A stretch of 64,000 nucleotides of DNA from Acidobacteriaceae bacterium. Lineage in GTDB: Bacteria > Acidobacteriota > Terriglobia > Terriglobales > Acidobacteriaceae. This document shows, piece after piece, positions 8,455-16,279 of this stretch. Numbering within the stretch: the first letter of the stretch is position 1; each line of letters begins with the position of its first letter. The stretch spans positions 1-64,000 of the forward strand of contig PLBY01000119.1 of the NCBI GenBank assembly GCA_003134655.1, in the 5' to 3' direction. A program made the position numbers and the translations under genes. The notes beneath the pieces are model-generated. The model did no database searches and was not told where the DNA came from. It saw only the letters and a program-made list of their open reading frames with translations.

Positions 8455-9504
8455 ATGGAGAGCATTGCAAAAAACGTGCGGCCGACTCAATCGAAAGGAC
8501 CCTCTCAGCTGTTTTCTAGCAAGGCATGTACCGATGCCGCGCGCCAGGACTTGCTGCGTCGTTTCATGCCGACCCCACACGCTACAGACTTGCAACTTAT
8601 GCATAGAACCGTGCGCCTCGAGACGAATAACGAGGCTGTGGTGACACTTGCGCTGAACTTTTTCGAGCGCCATCAGCATGGAAGAGCAGGACAGCCTGAG
8701 TTCGTTTGGCGCATCGTATCCGAATTTGATCCGCAGGTTCGGTCCACAGCCGTGCCGCTTGCAGCATTTTCGGATCCGGGTCTTCAATACGTCAACATCG
8801 GCCAAAGGAGCTTTCTTGCGGTCGACCTCGATCGTCGCGAGGCCATCGGCTTTCTGCCCGAGTTGTTCCTTGAAGGCGAACCCAGACTCAGACATCGGCC
8901 GCCCCTCGATATCTTATTCTGCATGTGCGCCGCAAGCCTTGGATTGGTCGCCCTGTCCGGAGGCTGCGCAGGTTTGGAGGATCGTGGAGTCTTGGTGTTT
9001 GGTCCGCCGAACTCGGGCAAAACGACTGCCTCCTATCTTGCGGCTAAGCTGGGCATGGAATTCCATGCTGATCAGGTCGTATTCCTGGATATGAGTGGCG
9101 GCCTTCTTCGTGCTTGGGGCGATCCATTCCCTGCGGTTTTTCGTCCCGAGACGCTGGATTTCCTTCCAGAGTTGCGGGAGTCAGCCCGGCTTTCGACTTA
9201 TGCCGATCTTTCGTTTTACTACTTCGACAAGTCGGCTTTGCAGTCGCGATGGGCAAAACCGTTCGTTCCGGCCAGCTGTCTATTTCTCGATCGCAGCACC
9301 AGGTGCAAGCCTCTGTTAGAGCAAATTTCGCGAGACGACGCTGCTTCGCGACTACGCGAGTACGTGCTCTTTGAGGAAGACGCCCGATTTAATGCGCAAA
9401 TCGTCGAAGCAATCAGCGGCCTCGCCGCAAAACCGGCTTACAACCTCAAATACGACAGTGACCCGAAGACTGCTGCGACCTTTATCCGGAAAATGCTGCC
9501 ATGA
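8455..9504 (+). CDS. HPr kinase-like protein, paralogue 2
   Basis: A 349-residue relative of the preceding gene. Walker A reads FGPPNSGKTT (about residues 182-191), followed by FHADQVVFLD and LRAWGDPFPAVFRPE, matching the LSDDRVF and WGMPRPLKLR segments of paralogue 1. The shared N-terminal region (from LLRRFMPTP) suggests a tandem duplication with later divergence. It has no membrane segment and should be cytoplasmic. Start ATG 8455 is 8 bp after the upstream stop, and its own stop overlaps the next start (ATGA), so the three genes 7461-10175 are one transcript. A heteromeric pair acting on a common substrate is plausible but unproven. Confidence 0.75.
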   Translation: MESIAKNVRPTQSKGPSQLFSSKACTDAARQDLLRRFMPTPHATDLQLMHRTVRLETNNEAVVTLALNFFERHQHGRAGQPEFVWRIVSEFDPQVRSTAVPLAAFSDPGLQYVNIGQRSFLAVDLDRREAIGFLPELFLEGEPRLRHRPPLDILFCMCAASLGLVALSGGCAGLEDRGVLVFGPPNSGKTTASYLAAKLGMEFHADQVVFLDMSGGLLRAWGDPFPAVFRPETLDFLPELRESARLSTYADLSFYYFDKSALQSRWAKPFVPASCLFLDRSTRCKPLLEQISRDDAASRLREYVLFEEDARFNAQIVEAISGLAAKPAYNLKYDSDPKTAATFIRKMLP

Positions 9505-10175
9505 GAGAAATACTCTGGAAAACACTAATTGGTTCCTTAGGATATCTAGCTATCGCCGTTGGATGCTTGGTGCAATGGAATGGACCCCACGCGTGGATGC
9601 GACTGGACTGGTTCGCTGGAGGATACTTCACGCTCCGAATACTGGGTTCTCTTCATTCCATTGCCTCCAGTCTCGGCGCTTTTCGTTCGAGGCCGGTGCG
9701 CCAGGAATGGTGGGCGCTGAATTCTGATCCGGAGGGACCTCAATGGGTGATGGTGCTGATGGCTCTGGATCTGGTTGTCTTCCTCGACTACGGCCACTGG
9801 CGATTCACGCCTGGTCTGGAACGACCCGCGCTCCAGATCATTGGACTCGCGCTGTATTTGGCTGTGACAGTCTGGCAGATCTGGACTGACTCCTACCTTG
9901 CCAGATACTTCGATAAGACTCAGACGCCGCTTGAACCAATGAACAAGGGGCCTTATCACTACGTGCGCCATCCGCGGTATGGCGCCGCAATTGCCGGAAA
10001 GGTAGCCATGGCGTTGACCTTCGGCAGTCTCTTTGGCTGGCTTCTGGTCGTCGCTTGGGGTCTGCTTCTTCTGAATAAGATCGAGATCGAAGAGAAACAT
10101 TTGCGGAAATTGTTCGGAATGCCCTATGAGTCATACGCGCGAACGACTGCCAAGGTATTTCCAGGAATCTATTAG
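9501..10175 (+). CDS. Isoprenylcysteine carboxyl methyltransferase-like membrane protein
   Basis: A 224-residue inner-membrane protein with about five hydrophobic segments. The C-terminal half has the signature of the ICMT/phospholipid methyltransferase family: NKGPYHYVRHPRYGAAIA, then the EEKHLRKLFGMPYESYA segment that binds SAM near the membrane surface. Bacterial members methylate small lipid or thiol substrates; specificity cannot be read from sequence. Its ATG overlaps the stop of the second HprK-like kinase by four bases, so it is translationally coupled. With two soluble methyltransferases and five B12-radical SAM proteins nearby it adds to a methylation-rich island. Confidence 0.75.
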   Translation: MREILWKTLIGSLGYLAIAVGCLVQWNGPHAWMRLDWFAGGYFTLRILGSLHSIASSLGAFRSRPVRQEWWALNSDPEGPQWVMVLMALDLVVFLDYGHWRFTPGLERPALQIIGLALYLAVTVWQIWTDSYLARYFDKTQTPLEPMNKGPYHYVRHPRYGAAIAGKVAMALTFGSLFGWLLVVAWGLLLLNKIEIEEKHLRKLFGMPYESYARTTAKVFPGIY

Positions 10176-10341
10176 CGCGAATTCGACCTAGCATTTGGAA
10201 CTCGCTGGCCGAATGATCCGGTTTCACGCCAAGCTCGAGTAGCTCGTTTCCAGATCGAGATGCAAGCCGTCGGGTATTGATCGTCAAAAAACCAGGATCA
10301 TCGGAGTGTTATCGTCCGTGCCCGACTGAATTGGTCATTAC

Positions 10342-12480
10342 CTAGTCAGGCAAAACGACGCGTGCTATGGCACTCAAGCCCACGCCCCGTCCGCAATCGG
10401 TCGCGTACAGCAGAGTGTGATTATCTGCCCATGAGGGAGAAACCGCATTGCAAGGCGTGTGGGTTAGCTTTTGTTCGTATCCGGTCGCGAATGTCCTTGC
10501 GAACAAGTGCCAAGACCCACCCTCGCGACGGCAATATGCGATTCGCTTGCCATCGGGAGATATCGCCGGATATCTCGTTGGTGGAGGAAACTCCGCTAGC
10601 TGGGTGACTTCGTTTGTTTCATGGCGGGCTAGCAACAGGTGCGGCTCACTTGTCCTGCCAGCTGATGCAACAACGTCGCCGTCGTTCGTAACCGTTAGAT
10701 CGAGAGGTTGGTAAGTGTCGGGCAGAACAAGGCGGGGAGCCACCGGAGAATCTGTCGCCGACAGCCATGCACTCCTGCGTCCTTGCTCCTCGCGGACGAA
10801 GGCGAGCCACTTTCCGTTGGATGACAGTGCGGGATCTTCGCCTTCTACGATGGTCTCGGAAACGCCTACGGTCGGAATCCTGACGAGGAATGACCTTTGG
10901 GCCGCCAGTTCAGAATAGAGCAGATCGCTGCTCCTGGAGCCAGCAACAGAGAGAGCATCGCCGGGCAACGACATGTCGTGAGCTACGCCGTTGGCGAGAA
11001 GTATTGGCCGGTACTTACCGTTTAGCATTTCGGTAAAAGCAACTCCATTCCCCACCGGAACAGGATTGGCAAATCGATATCCATCGCTATCGGTCCGCAG
11101 GCGGCGGCTGTAGTCTTCTGTATGGTTCGCAAGACTGTAGTTATGGAAGGCCAGAACCATTACCGATATCAGGCCGACAACCCACCAGCGTTTCAGTTGT
11201 TGTTTAACCTTACCATCCGACATGCTGAACAAGAGCAGTGCGTACAGCGCGGTGATAGCCATGAACCTGTGTGGAAACCAACTCGTCATCCTGAGCGGTA
11301 TTGGTGCAGAGGCAATTACATATAGGACGAGGAGCATGAAAGCTCTCTTGGGGTCGCCTCTGGCAAGAAGAGCGTCAAACCCAACAATCGCAGTAAAGAT
11401 CAAGATGCACGAGTGGTCCGCACTCGAGTAGGTGGAAAGCAACAACATCAACGGCAGCAGCGACGCCCAACGCAATGCCTCGGCGTGGGGAGTATTGTCG
11501 CTTTTCATCGATAGCAGAAACCCAAACACCAGCACCGCGACCGTAATTGCCATCGCTAGTGCATAGAGGATGGGCGAATTGATCAAGGGCGTCGGATTGA
11601 GATCCGGCTCTATCAGAAATAAATAGCTCCAGAGAGTGATAAAGGAATTCTGGTACAACGAGTAAGGCCCAAGCCAGTCCCCGCGTGAAGCTTGGGTCAG
11701 GACTTCTCGGACGAAGACTTGGTGGACTTCCGTCCCAAACAGGCTGAGTGAAATGGCGACAAGCGTGGTTGCTCCGATCACAAAGCCAGTCAGAGCTCGC
11801 CAGTTTCTCTTACGAATGAATAGGATTATTGAAATTGCGGGGAACAGCTTCATTGCTGCTGCTGCGGACCACGCTACTCCCGCCGTCCAATGCCTGTTTC
11901 GGCTGGACGCATAGTAAGCCGTGCAAATAAGAAATAGGATCAACACGTAGTATCGGGCAAACATGAAATCGACCCTGAGGGGAAGAGTGCAAAGCAAAGT
12001 GATCAGGATGAGGCGGCGCCAACCCAACTGTGTCGTACGGCGAAGGGCGAATAAGGAAAAAGCGAGAAGTACAAGATTGGATACGATCCAGGCGCGCTTT
12101 GCCGCAAGCGGCTTCAACCTCGTCAAGGGCAGTAGCGGGAGTATCGATGACGGAGGGTTGGGCGCAAAGCTCACCAAACCATCGCGTACTCCCAAGTGAT
12201 CGTTTTGACGCTGAAACCACGTCCATTCATAAACGCGATCGAGCGGAATACCTTGGTGATACAGCTCTGCTGCCAGGTAGTAATTCGGGAATTCGCTTCT
12301 CAGCGATCGCCAACCGGGCACAATCGCGAATCCGATGAAGCCCACTACCAGAATCGCGAGTATGCACCATTCGATTGCGGGCAACCAATTGGGGGTTTTT
12401 GGTGTTGCCGCCGGGATAGCGGCCACCTCTTCGATGTCAGACGACTTAGCGCAGAGGCCGCTTTCAGTTGCCGGATTCAT
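10342..12480 (-). CDS. GT87-family membrane glycosyltransferase fused to TolB-like propeller
   Basis: A 712-residue protein with two parts. Residues about 35-430 are a polytopic membrane region of the DUF2029/GT87 type (polyprenyl-phosphate-mannose-dependent glycosyltransferases), including an RVDFMFARYYVL segment and MKLFPAISIILFIRKRNW. Residues about 440-712 are an extracytoplasmic WD40/TolB-like propeller with PD40 motifs such as PALSSNGKWLAFVREE and YPAISPDGKRIAYCRRE. This fusion is unusual: GT87 enzymes normally end after the membrane domain. I start at ATG 12480 (MNPATESG); the in-frame upstream ATG at 12513 adds only 11 residues. It lies downstream of the second secreted propeller on the same strand. 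Confidence 0.75.
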   Translation of the reverse strand: MNPATESGLCAKSSDIEEVAAIPAATPKTPNWLPAIEWCILAILVVGFIGFAIVPGWRSLRSEFPNYYLAAELYHQGIPLDRVYEWTWFQRQNDHLGVRDGLVSFAPNPPSSILPLLPLTRLKPLAAKRAWIVSNLVLLAFSLFALRRTTQLGWRRLILITLLCTLPLRVDFMFARYYVLILFLICTAYYASSRNRHWTAGVAWSAAAAMKLFPAISIILFIRKRNWRALTGFVIGATTLVAISLSLFGTEVHQVFVREVLTQASRGDWLGPYSLYQNSFITLWSYLFLIEPDLNPTPLINSPILYALAMAITVAVLVFGFLLSMKSDNTPHAEALRWASLLPLMLLLSTYSSADHSCILIFTAIVGFDALLARGDPKRAFMLLVLYVIASAPIPLRMTSWFPHRFMAITALYALLLFSMSDGKVKQQLKRWWVVGLISVMVLAFHNYSLANHTEDYSRRLRTDSDGYRFANPVPVGNGVAFTEMLNGKYRPILLANGVAHDMSLPGDALSVAGSRSSDLLYSELAAQRSFLVRIPTVGVSETIVEGEDPALSSNGKWLAFVREEQGRRSAWLSATDSPVAPRLVLPDTYQPLDLTVTNDGDVVASAGRTSEPHLLLARHETNEVTQLAEFPPPTRYPAISPDGKRIAYCRREGGSWHLFARTFATGYEQKLTHTPCNAVSPSWADNHTLLYATDCGRGVGLSAIARVVLPD

Positions 12481-12591
12481 GTTGAAAAGGCACCCACCTT
12501 GCCCGAAGCCCATTCATAGCAGGCATTCGGTCTATGCTGCAGCCGCTTCGGGTGGTCGTCCTGCGCGAAGAGATCACTCTTGGAGCAATCA

Positions 12592-12632
12592 AGTGCAAGT
12601 CGACGCCATTCCCAGCTGGAGTCTTTTCGCGT
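12592..12632. repeat. Direct repeat, copy 2, flanking second propeller gene
   Basis: GTGCAAGTCGACGCC and the following 26 bp match 13723-13765 at about four of five positions, in the same orientation. The two copies bracket the propeller gene 12651-13586. Confidence 0.5.
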
Positions 12633-12650
12633 CCAGCTCCGGACCTTTGT

Positions 12651-13586
12651 TCACATCTTAGACACCGAATTGTCCTCGCTATTTGGAACCCATATGTTCG
12701 CTCCATCAAAAGCAGGGACGAGAGGCTCACTTCCCGTGGGGAAGGTTCCCAGCACCTTACCGTCGGTGATCCGCAATTTCATTATTGTGCTGCTCCCGTA
12801 ATTTGTGACCCACATGCTCTGGCCGTCGAAGACGATGCCCGACGGAGTCATACCCACAGGGAATGTTCCCAGAGCAAGGCCATCCGACGCTCTTAATTTG
12901 GTGACGGTGTCGCCGTCGCTATTGGTAACCCACACATTGGCGCCGTCAAATGCGACGGCCTCCGCTCCTGCACCAACTGGGAACTCACCGAGCTTCTTCC
13001 CATCGCTGCCCCGAAGTTTTGTCACACTGCCACTTACAAAATTGTTCACCCAAACGTTCGATCCATCAAAAGCGACGCATGCCGGTTCTTCGCCAGTAGG
13101 AAATGTACCTAGGAGCTTGCCATCGGTCGCACGCAGTTTTGTCACGGTATTGCCAAACCCATTGGCAACCCATACGTTTGCACCGTCAAAAGCAATACCA
13201 TCGGGAGTATTGCCAACGGAGAAAGTTCCTAACAGTGCGCCATCTCGTGCTCTGATCTTCGAAGTTGAGTTGCTTCCAGAATTAGCAACCCAAACATTGG
13301 CCCCATCAAATGCCATAGCCGTAGGACCAGTTCCAGTCTTAAAGGTCCCCAGTTGCGCCCCATCGCTGGCGCGCAACTTCGTTACTGTAGCGTCGGCAAA
13401 GTTCGTCACCCAAAGGCTAGATCCGTCGAAAGCGATTCCCCACGGGGCTCGCCCTACGGAGAATTCAGCGCTCGTGTTTGCCGGATACCACTTCAGTATG
13501 GCTACTTGATTCGGATTAGCTTGGGACATAGCCGGTATTGAACACAGCAGCACGAAGCCAAACCAAGCCGTTACGCGCTTGAACAT
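12651..13586 (-). CDS. Secreted seven-bladed beta-propeller, paralogue of 5357-6397
   Basis: A 311-residue exported protein. The signal peptide is residues 1-23 (FGFVLLCSIPAMSQA). Seven repeats of about 40 residues then follow the pattern FDGANVWVANSGSNxTSKIR, DGALLGTFSVGNTPDGI. This is the same propeller type as 5357-6397 but shorter at the N-terminus and with more Asp/Lys in the blade loops (RASDG). Start ATG 13586 has AGGAG nine bases upstream. It lies 134 bp downstream of the radical SAM gene 13721-15232 on the same strand and may be read from operator A. It is framed by 43-bp direct repeats. The bound ligand is unknown. Confidence 0.82.
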   Translation of the reverse strand: MFKRVTAWFGFVLLCSIPAMSQANPNQVAILKWYPANTSAEFSVGRAPWGIAFDGSSLWVTNFADATVTKLRASDGAQLGTFKTGTGPTAMAFDGANVWVANSGSNSTSKIRARDGALLGTFSVGNTPDGIAFDGANVWVANGFGNTVTKLRATDGKLLGTFPTGEEPACVAFDGSNVWVNNFVSGSVTKLRGSDGKKLGEFPVGAGAEAVAFDGANVWVTNSDGDTVTKLRASDGLALGTFPVGMTPSGIVFDGQSMWVTNYGSSTIMKLRITDGKVLGTFPTGSEPLVPAFDGANIWVPNSEDNSVSKM

Positions 13587-13720
13587 AAGGCACTCCTGCC
13601 CAACTCAGATGTACTTCGGTCGGCATTGTAGCATTACTTCATCTTTTAGCTTGAAGTGCAGGACTATTAAGCAACTTATATGGACACTCAGTCGCGAGGA
13701 AGGAGTTTCAGATCCATCGA

Positions 13721-15232
13721 TCAGGTGCAAGTCGGCGCCGTTTCCGGCTGAAGCCGTTTCGCGTCTATGCTCGGTTTCGGCAATTTCACAATGTTCTTCA
13801 ATTGACGATTGATCCACAGTTCGATTGGGAAATTGTAAAAGTCGAAATTAAGGCGCACGCGCGCCGGATAGGCCGTGAGGTGCTGAACCGCCTTGGCAAA
13901 TCGTCCGTGGCCGGTGGTGGCGATGGGCTCGCGATCAAAGGCGATCCGCAGGTAATCTCGCATGGTTTGCACGCGCTGGTGATCGCTGCCTTTGAGCCAG
14001 GGCAGAACCGTGTAGCGCGGGAAATAATCCGCCCAACCTTCGAGAGTTTTCGGCACTTCGATGCCCAGTTCGGCTGTCCGAGAAAAGATCGGCGAACCTG
14101 GATACGGCGTAAAGATGTTTGTCCAGAATTCCGCGCCCGGGAACTTCCGGCAAATGTCCATCATGAAGTTGACGGTCTCGCGTCTTTCTTTCGGTCCTTC
14201 TCCGGGAAACCCAAAAATGATATTGAACGACGGGATCACGCCCGCCTTGATGCATCGCTCCGTGGATTGGTAGATGTCGCCGAGAACTTGAAAATCCTTG
14301 TTCATCAGCTTCATGACCGTGGGAGACGCTGTCTCGATCCCCTGGCAGATCTGATGCAGCCCGGAACGGCGCAACAGCGTCAACTCGTTGATGCTGAGGC
14401 GAGCCGTCAGATTTGTCGTGGCTTGAATACTCCACTTGAAATTTGCCCCTGCTCGAATCAACCCTTCCGCGATCTTCAGAGACCGGTCGAGGTCGACCAG
14501 AAAGTTGTCATCGGCCAGCCATAACAGTTCGAGCCGGTACCGTCGCGTCAGTTCGATCGTTTCAGCGACCACTTGCTCAACCGGCAACGCGTTCCATTTG
14601 CGCCCGTAGACTCCGGCATTCGTGCAATAGGCGCAATTAAAGGGGCATGCCAGGCTGGAGACGTACATGGCCCAGCGTCGGCCACAAATCTTTTCGTAAG
14701 CATCGAAATCCGCAAGATGGTAAGCCTTGGCCGGCATCTCCTCCAGCCTTTTCAGCGGTCGCTCGGGAGTGAAGTGAAGCTTGCCGTCAATCTTGAATCC
14801 GATACCGAGAACATCCGCCAGCGAAGCATCGTCCCGCAGGCGATCGGCGACCGCCAGCATGCTTTCCTCACCCTGCGCCCGAACAACAATGTCTACGTAA
14901 GGTGCCTCGAGCGTCTGCGTGGGAAGGAGCGACGGGTGCCATCCCCCGAGAATGATGGGGAAATCGGGATCCCAATTCTTGATCGCCCGGGCGACCTCAA
15001 CGGTCTCGCGGATCATGGGCCCAGTAACCAGGGAAATGCCCAGGCAGAGGGCATCTTTCACTTCCTCCATAATGCGCTTCTTGTAGTCCGGCGTAATCGA
15101 CGCGTCGATAATGCAGATTTCGTATCCCGCTTCGAGGAGAGGAGTTGCAATCGCCAGGATTCCAAGCGGGGCAGTGGCCTCGATGCTGGAAAATGAGGCG
15201 ACGAAGAATACGATTTTTTTCGACGATTTCAC
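13721..15232 (-). CDS. B12-binding radical SAM protein 1
   Basis: A 503-residue cytoplasmic enzyme. Residues about 5-140 form the cobalamin-binding Rossmann domain (LGILAIATPLLEAGYEICII, then ALCLGISLVTGP and PIILGGWHPSLLP). Residues about 180-400 hold the radical SAM barrel with its [4Fe-4S] motif CPFNCAYC. The remaining C-terminal part is family-specific. Members of this class typically methylate unactivated carbons or rearrange rings using cobalamin and SAM. Its closest relative here is 18025-19530, with matching N-termini and a matching C-terminal FPIELW/FPWELW element, so they are paralogues. Its last codons lie in a dispersed repeat (13723-13765), so the natural C-terminus may have been altered. 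Operator A is about 85 bp upstream. Confidence 0.88.
   Translation of the reverse strand: MKSSKKIVFFVASFSSIEATAPLGILAIATPLLEAGYEICIIDASITPDYKKRIMEEVKDALCLGISLVTGPMIRETVEVARAIKNWDPDFPIILGGWHPSLLPTQTLEAPYVDIVVRAQGEESMLAVADRLRDDASLADVLGIGFKIDGKLHFTPERPLKRLEEMPAKAYHLADFDAYEKICGRRWAMYVSSLACPFNCAYCTNAGVYGRKWNALPVEQVVAETIELTRRYRLELLWLADDNFLVDLDRSLKIAEGLIRAGANFKWSIQATTNLTARLSINELTLLRRSGLHQICQGIETASPTVMKLMNKDFQVLGDIYQSTERCIKAGVIPSFNIIFGFPGEGPKERRETVNFMMDICRKFPGAEFWTNIFTPYPGSPIFSRTAELGIEVPKTLEGWADYFPRYTVLPWLKGSDHQRVQTMRDYLRIAFDREPIATTGHGRFAKAVQHLTAYPARVRLNFDFYNFPIELWINRQLKNIVKLPKPSIDAKRLQPETAPTCT
13723..13765. repeat. Direct repeat, copy 1, flanking second propeller gene
   Basis: GTGCAAGTCGGCGCC followed by CCGGCTGAAGCCGTTTCGCG; matches 12592-12632 in the same orientation. 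A shorter relative (CGGCTGAAGCCGTATCACGC) is at 48737-48768, so the unit is dispersed. It encodes the last residues of the radical SAM gene 13721-15232. Confidence 0.5.
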
Positions 15233-15292
15233 TGGAGTGCCTTTCGTCGGGTCACACGTGCTTCACAAATCGAACTCGGAAGCGAGACCCAA

Positions 15293-15347
15293 ACGGTACC
15301 AACTGGTGGCCGGGCATTTGTCTCAGAATTGTCAAAACTCTGCAAAA
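15293..15347 (-). promoter_or_regulatory. Operator copy A and promoter of radical SAM gene 13721-15232
   Basis: Plus-strand units begin at 15318 (TTGTCTCAGAA), 15329 (TTGTCAAAACT) and 15340 (CTGCAAAATCC), 11 bp apart. Reading toward the gene, TACCGT follows 18 bp after the proximal unit within the block CAGTTGGTACCGT. The same block at the same distance occurs in operator B, supporting a true promoter. Confidence 0.65.
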
Positions 15348-15499
15348 TCCGACTATTCGGAAATCCCTGCTTGCGAGAATCTTCTGGCGCGTTTTTCATG
15401 ACGAAAGAGTGACAATCGCTGAAACATTCTTGACGGCTCGTACATTCGGGCTCACGAAGCCTTCTTCGACTGAAACGAATCAGCTGGCCAGGGAGTACT

Positions 15500-16279
15500 T
15501 CACCGTGCACCCCGTTGGGTTCCCGTTCCGATTCGCCGGAAGTGGCCAACGAGGATTGCGGGCAATTCGCAGGCCTCTACGAACGAATGAGACTTGCCGG
15601 CCTGCACGAAGAGCGGCCTTTCTTGTTCACCCAGCCAAAGCGACTCGTGCGTCAAGCACTGGAAGCCGTTTGAGCAAAACACGTGTACGATCTCCTCGGC
15701 TGCACGGGGGCGCATTTCAATTTGAACCGGCGTGGCACCGTCCCGAAAACCGACCCGCCAGCCCCTCGCGTATGCGTCGCAATGAAGATCGCTCACGAAG
15801 ACATCGGCTCCTGCTCTCGTGACGCGTCCCAACTCGTACGCCATGGACCCCAGGTCTCGGATATGTCCCACAGCAAATGAGCAAAGCGCGAGGTCGAAGG
15901 ATGCACTGGGAAGCGGAAGGTTCTCGCAGTCGCCTTTCGCGAGCCGCCCTCTGATCGCAGTTTTCCTTCCAGCAACTCGTAACATCGCGACGGAACGATC
16001 AATTCCCACCCCCGACGCGCAGCCCTGCGTCACGAGTCTTTCCAGCCATCGGCCTGTGCCGCAGGCCAGGTCTAAGACCGACTTGTTGCGAAGGTTCGTC
16101 AGCAGGGGCGACAGATGACGTTCTTCACGCGCCAGCAGCGGATTGGGAGCGTTGTCATAGATCGGAGCCCAACATTCATAACCCTCAGCAGTAGAAACCC
16201 TGCGAGCTTCGCCGGGCGCGGGAGGCTCGTATTCGCCATCTGCCGCGAAATCACGATCGGCATTTGTCGAAGTGCTCAC
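15500..16279 (-). CDS. Class I SAM-dependent methyltransferase 1
   Basis: A 259-residue enzyme of the UbiE/Methyltransf_11 type. It has motif I LDLACGTGRW (about residues 68-77), an acidic GIDRS strand end, motif post-I GDCENLPLPSASFD and LCSFAVGHI. The start is GTG 16279, overlapping the upstream radical SAM stop by four bases (GTGA); the open frame extends 53 codons further but that part lies inside the upstream gene. It is therefore translationally coupled to the B12-radical SAM protein 16276-17739 and probably acts on the same intermediate or product. The segment YECWAPIYDNAPNPL is the usual YD-type substrate-entrance region of small-molecule methyltransferases. Confidence 0.85.
   Translation of the reverse strand: MSTSTNADRDFAADGEYEPPAPGEARRVSTAEGYECWAPIYDNAPNPLLAREERHLSPLLTNLRNKSVLDLACGTGRWLERLVTQGCASGVGIDRSVAMLRVAGRKTAIRGRLAKGDCENLPLPSASFDLALCSFAVGHIRDLGSMAYELGRVTRAGADVFVSDLHCDAYARGWRVGFRDGATPVQIEMRPRAAEEIVHVFCSNGFQCLTHESLWLGEQERPLFVQAGKSHSFVEACELPAILVGHFRRIGTGTQRGAR

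Noticed and set aside
13721..13770. The CGCGAAACGG-type sequence near the 3' end of radical SAM protein 1 as a c-di-GMP (GEMM) riboswitch
   Set aside because: It shares only a short GACGC-A-AA-like run with GEMM; the P1 and tetraloop-receptor parts are absent, and the sequence is a dispersed repeat overlapping coding DNA.
15229..15549. A 106-codon minus-strand frame between methyltransferase 1 and radical SAM protein 1, with several Cys (possible precursor peptide)
   Set aside because: It overlaps operator A and the proposed promoter, overlaps the start of the radical SAM gene, and has no ribosome-binding site. The Cys content is not patterned like a modified peptide core.
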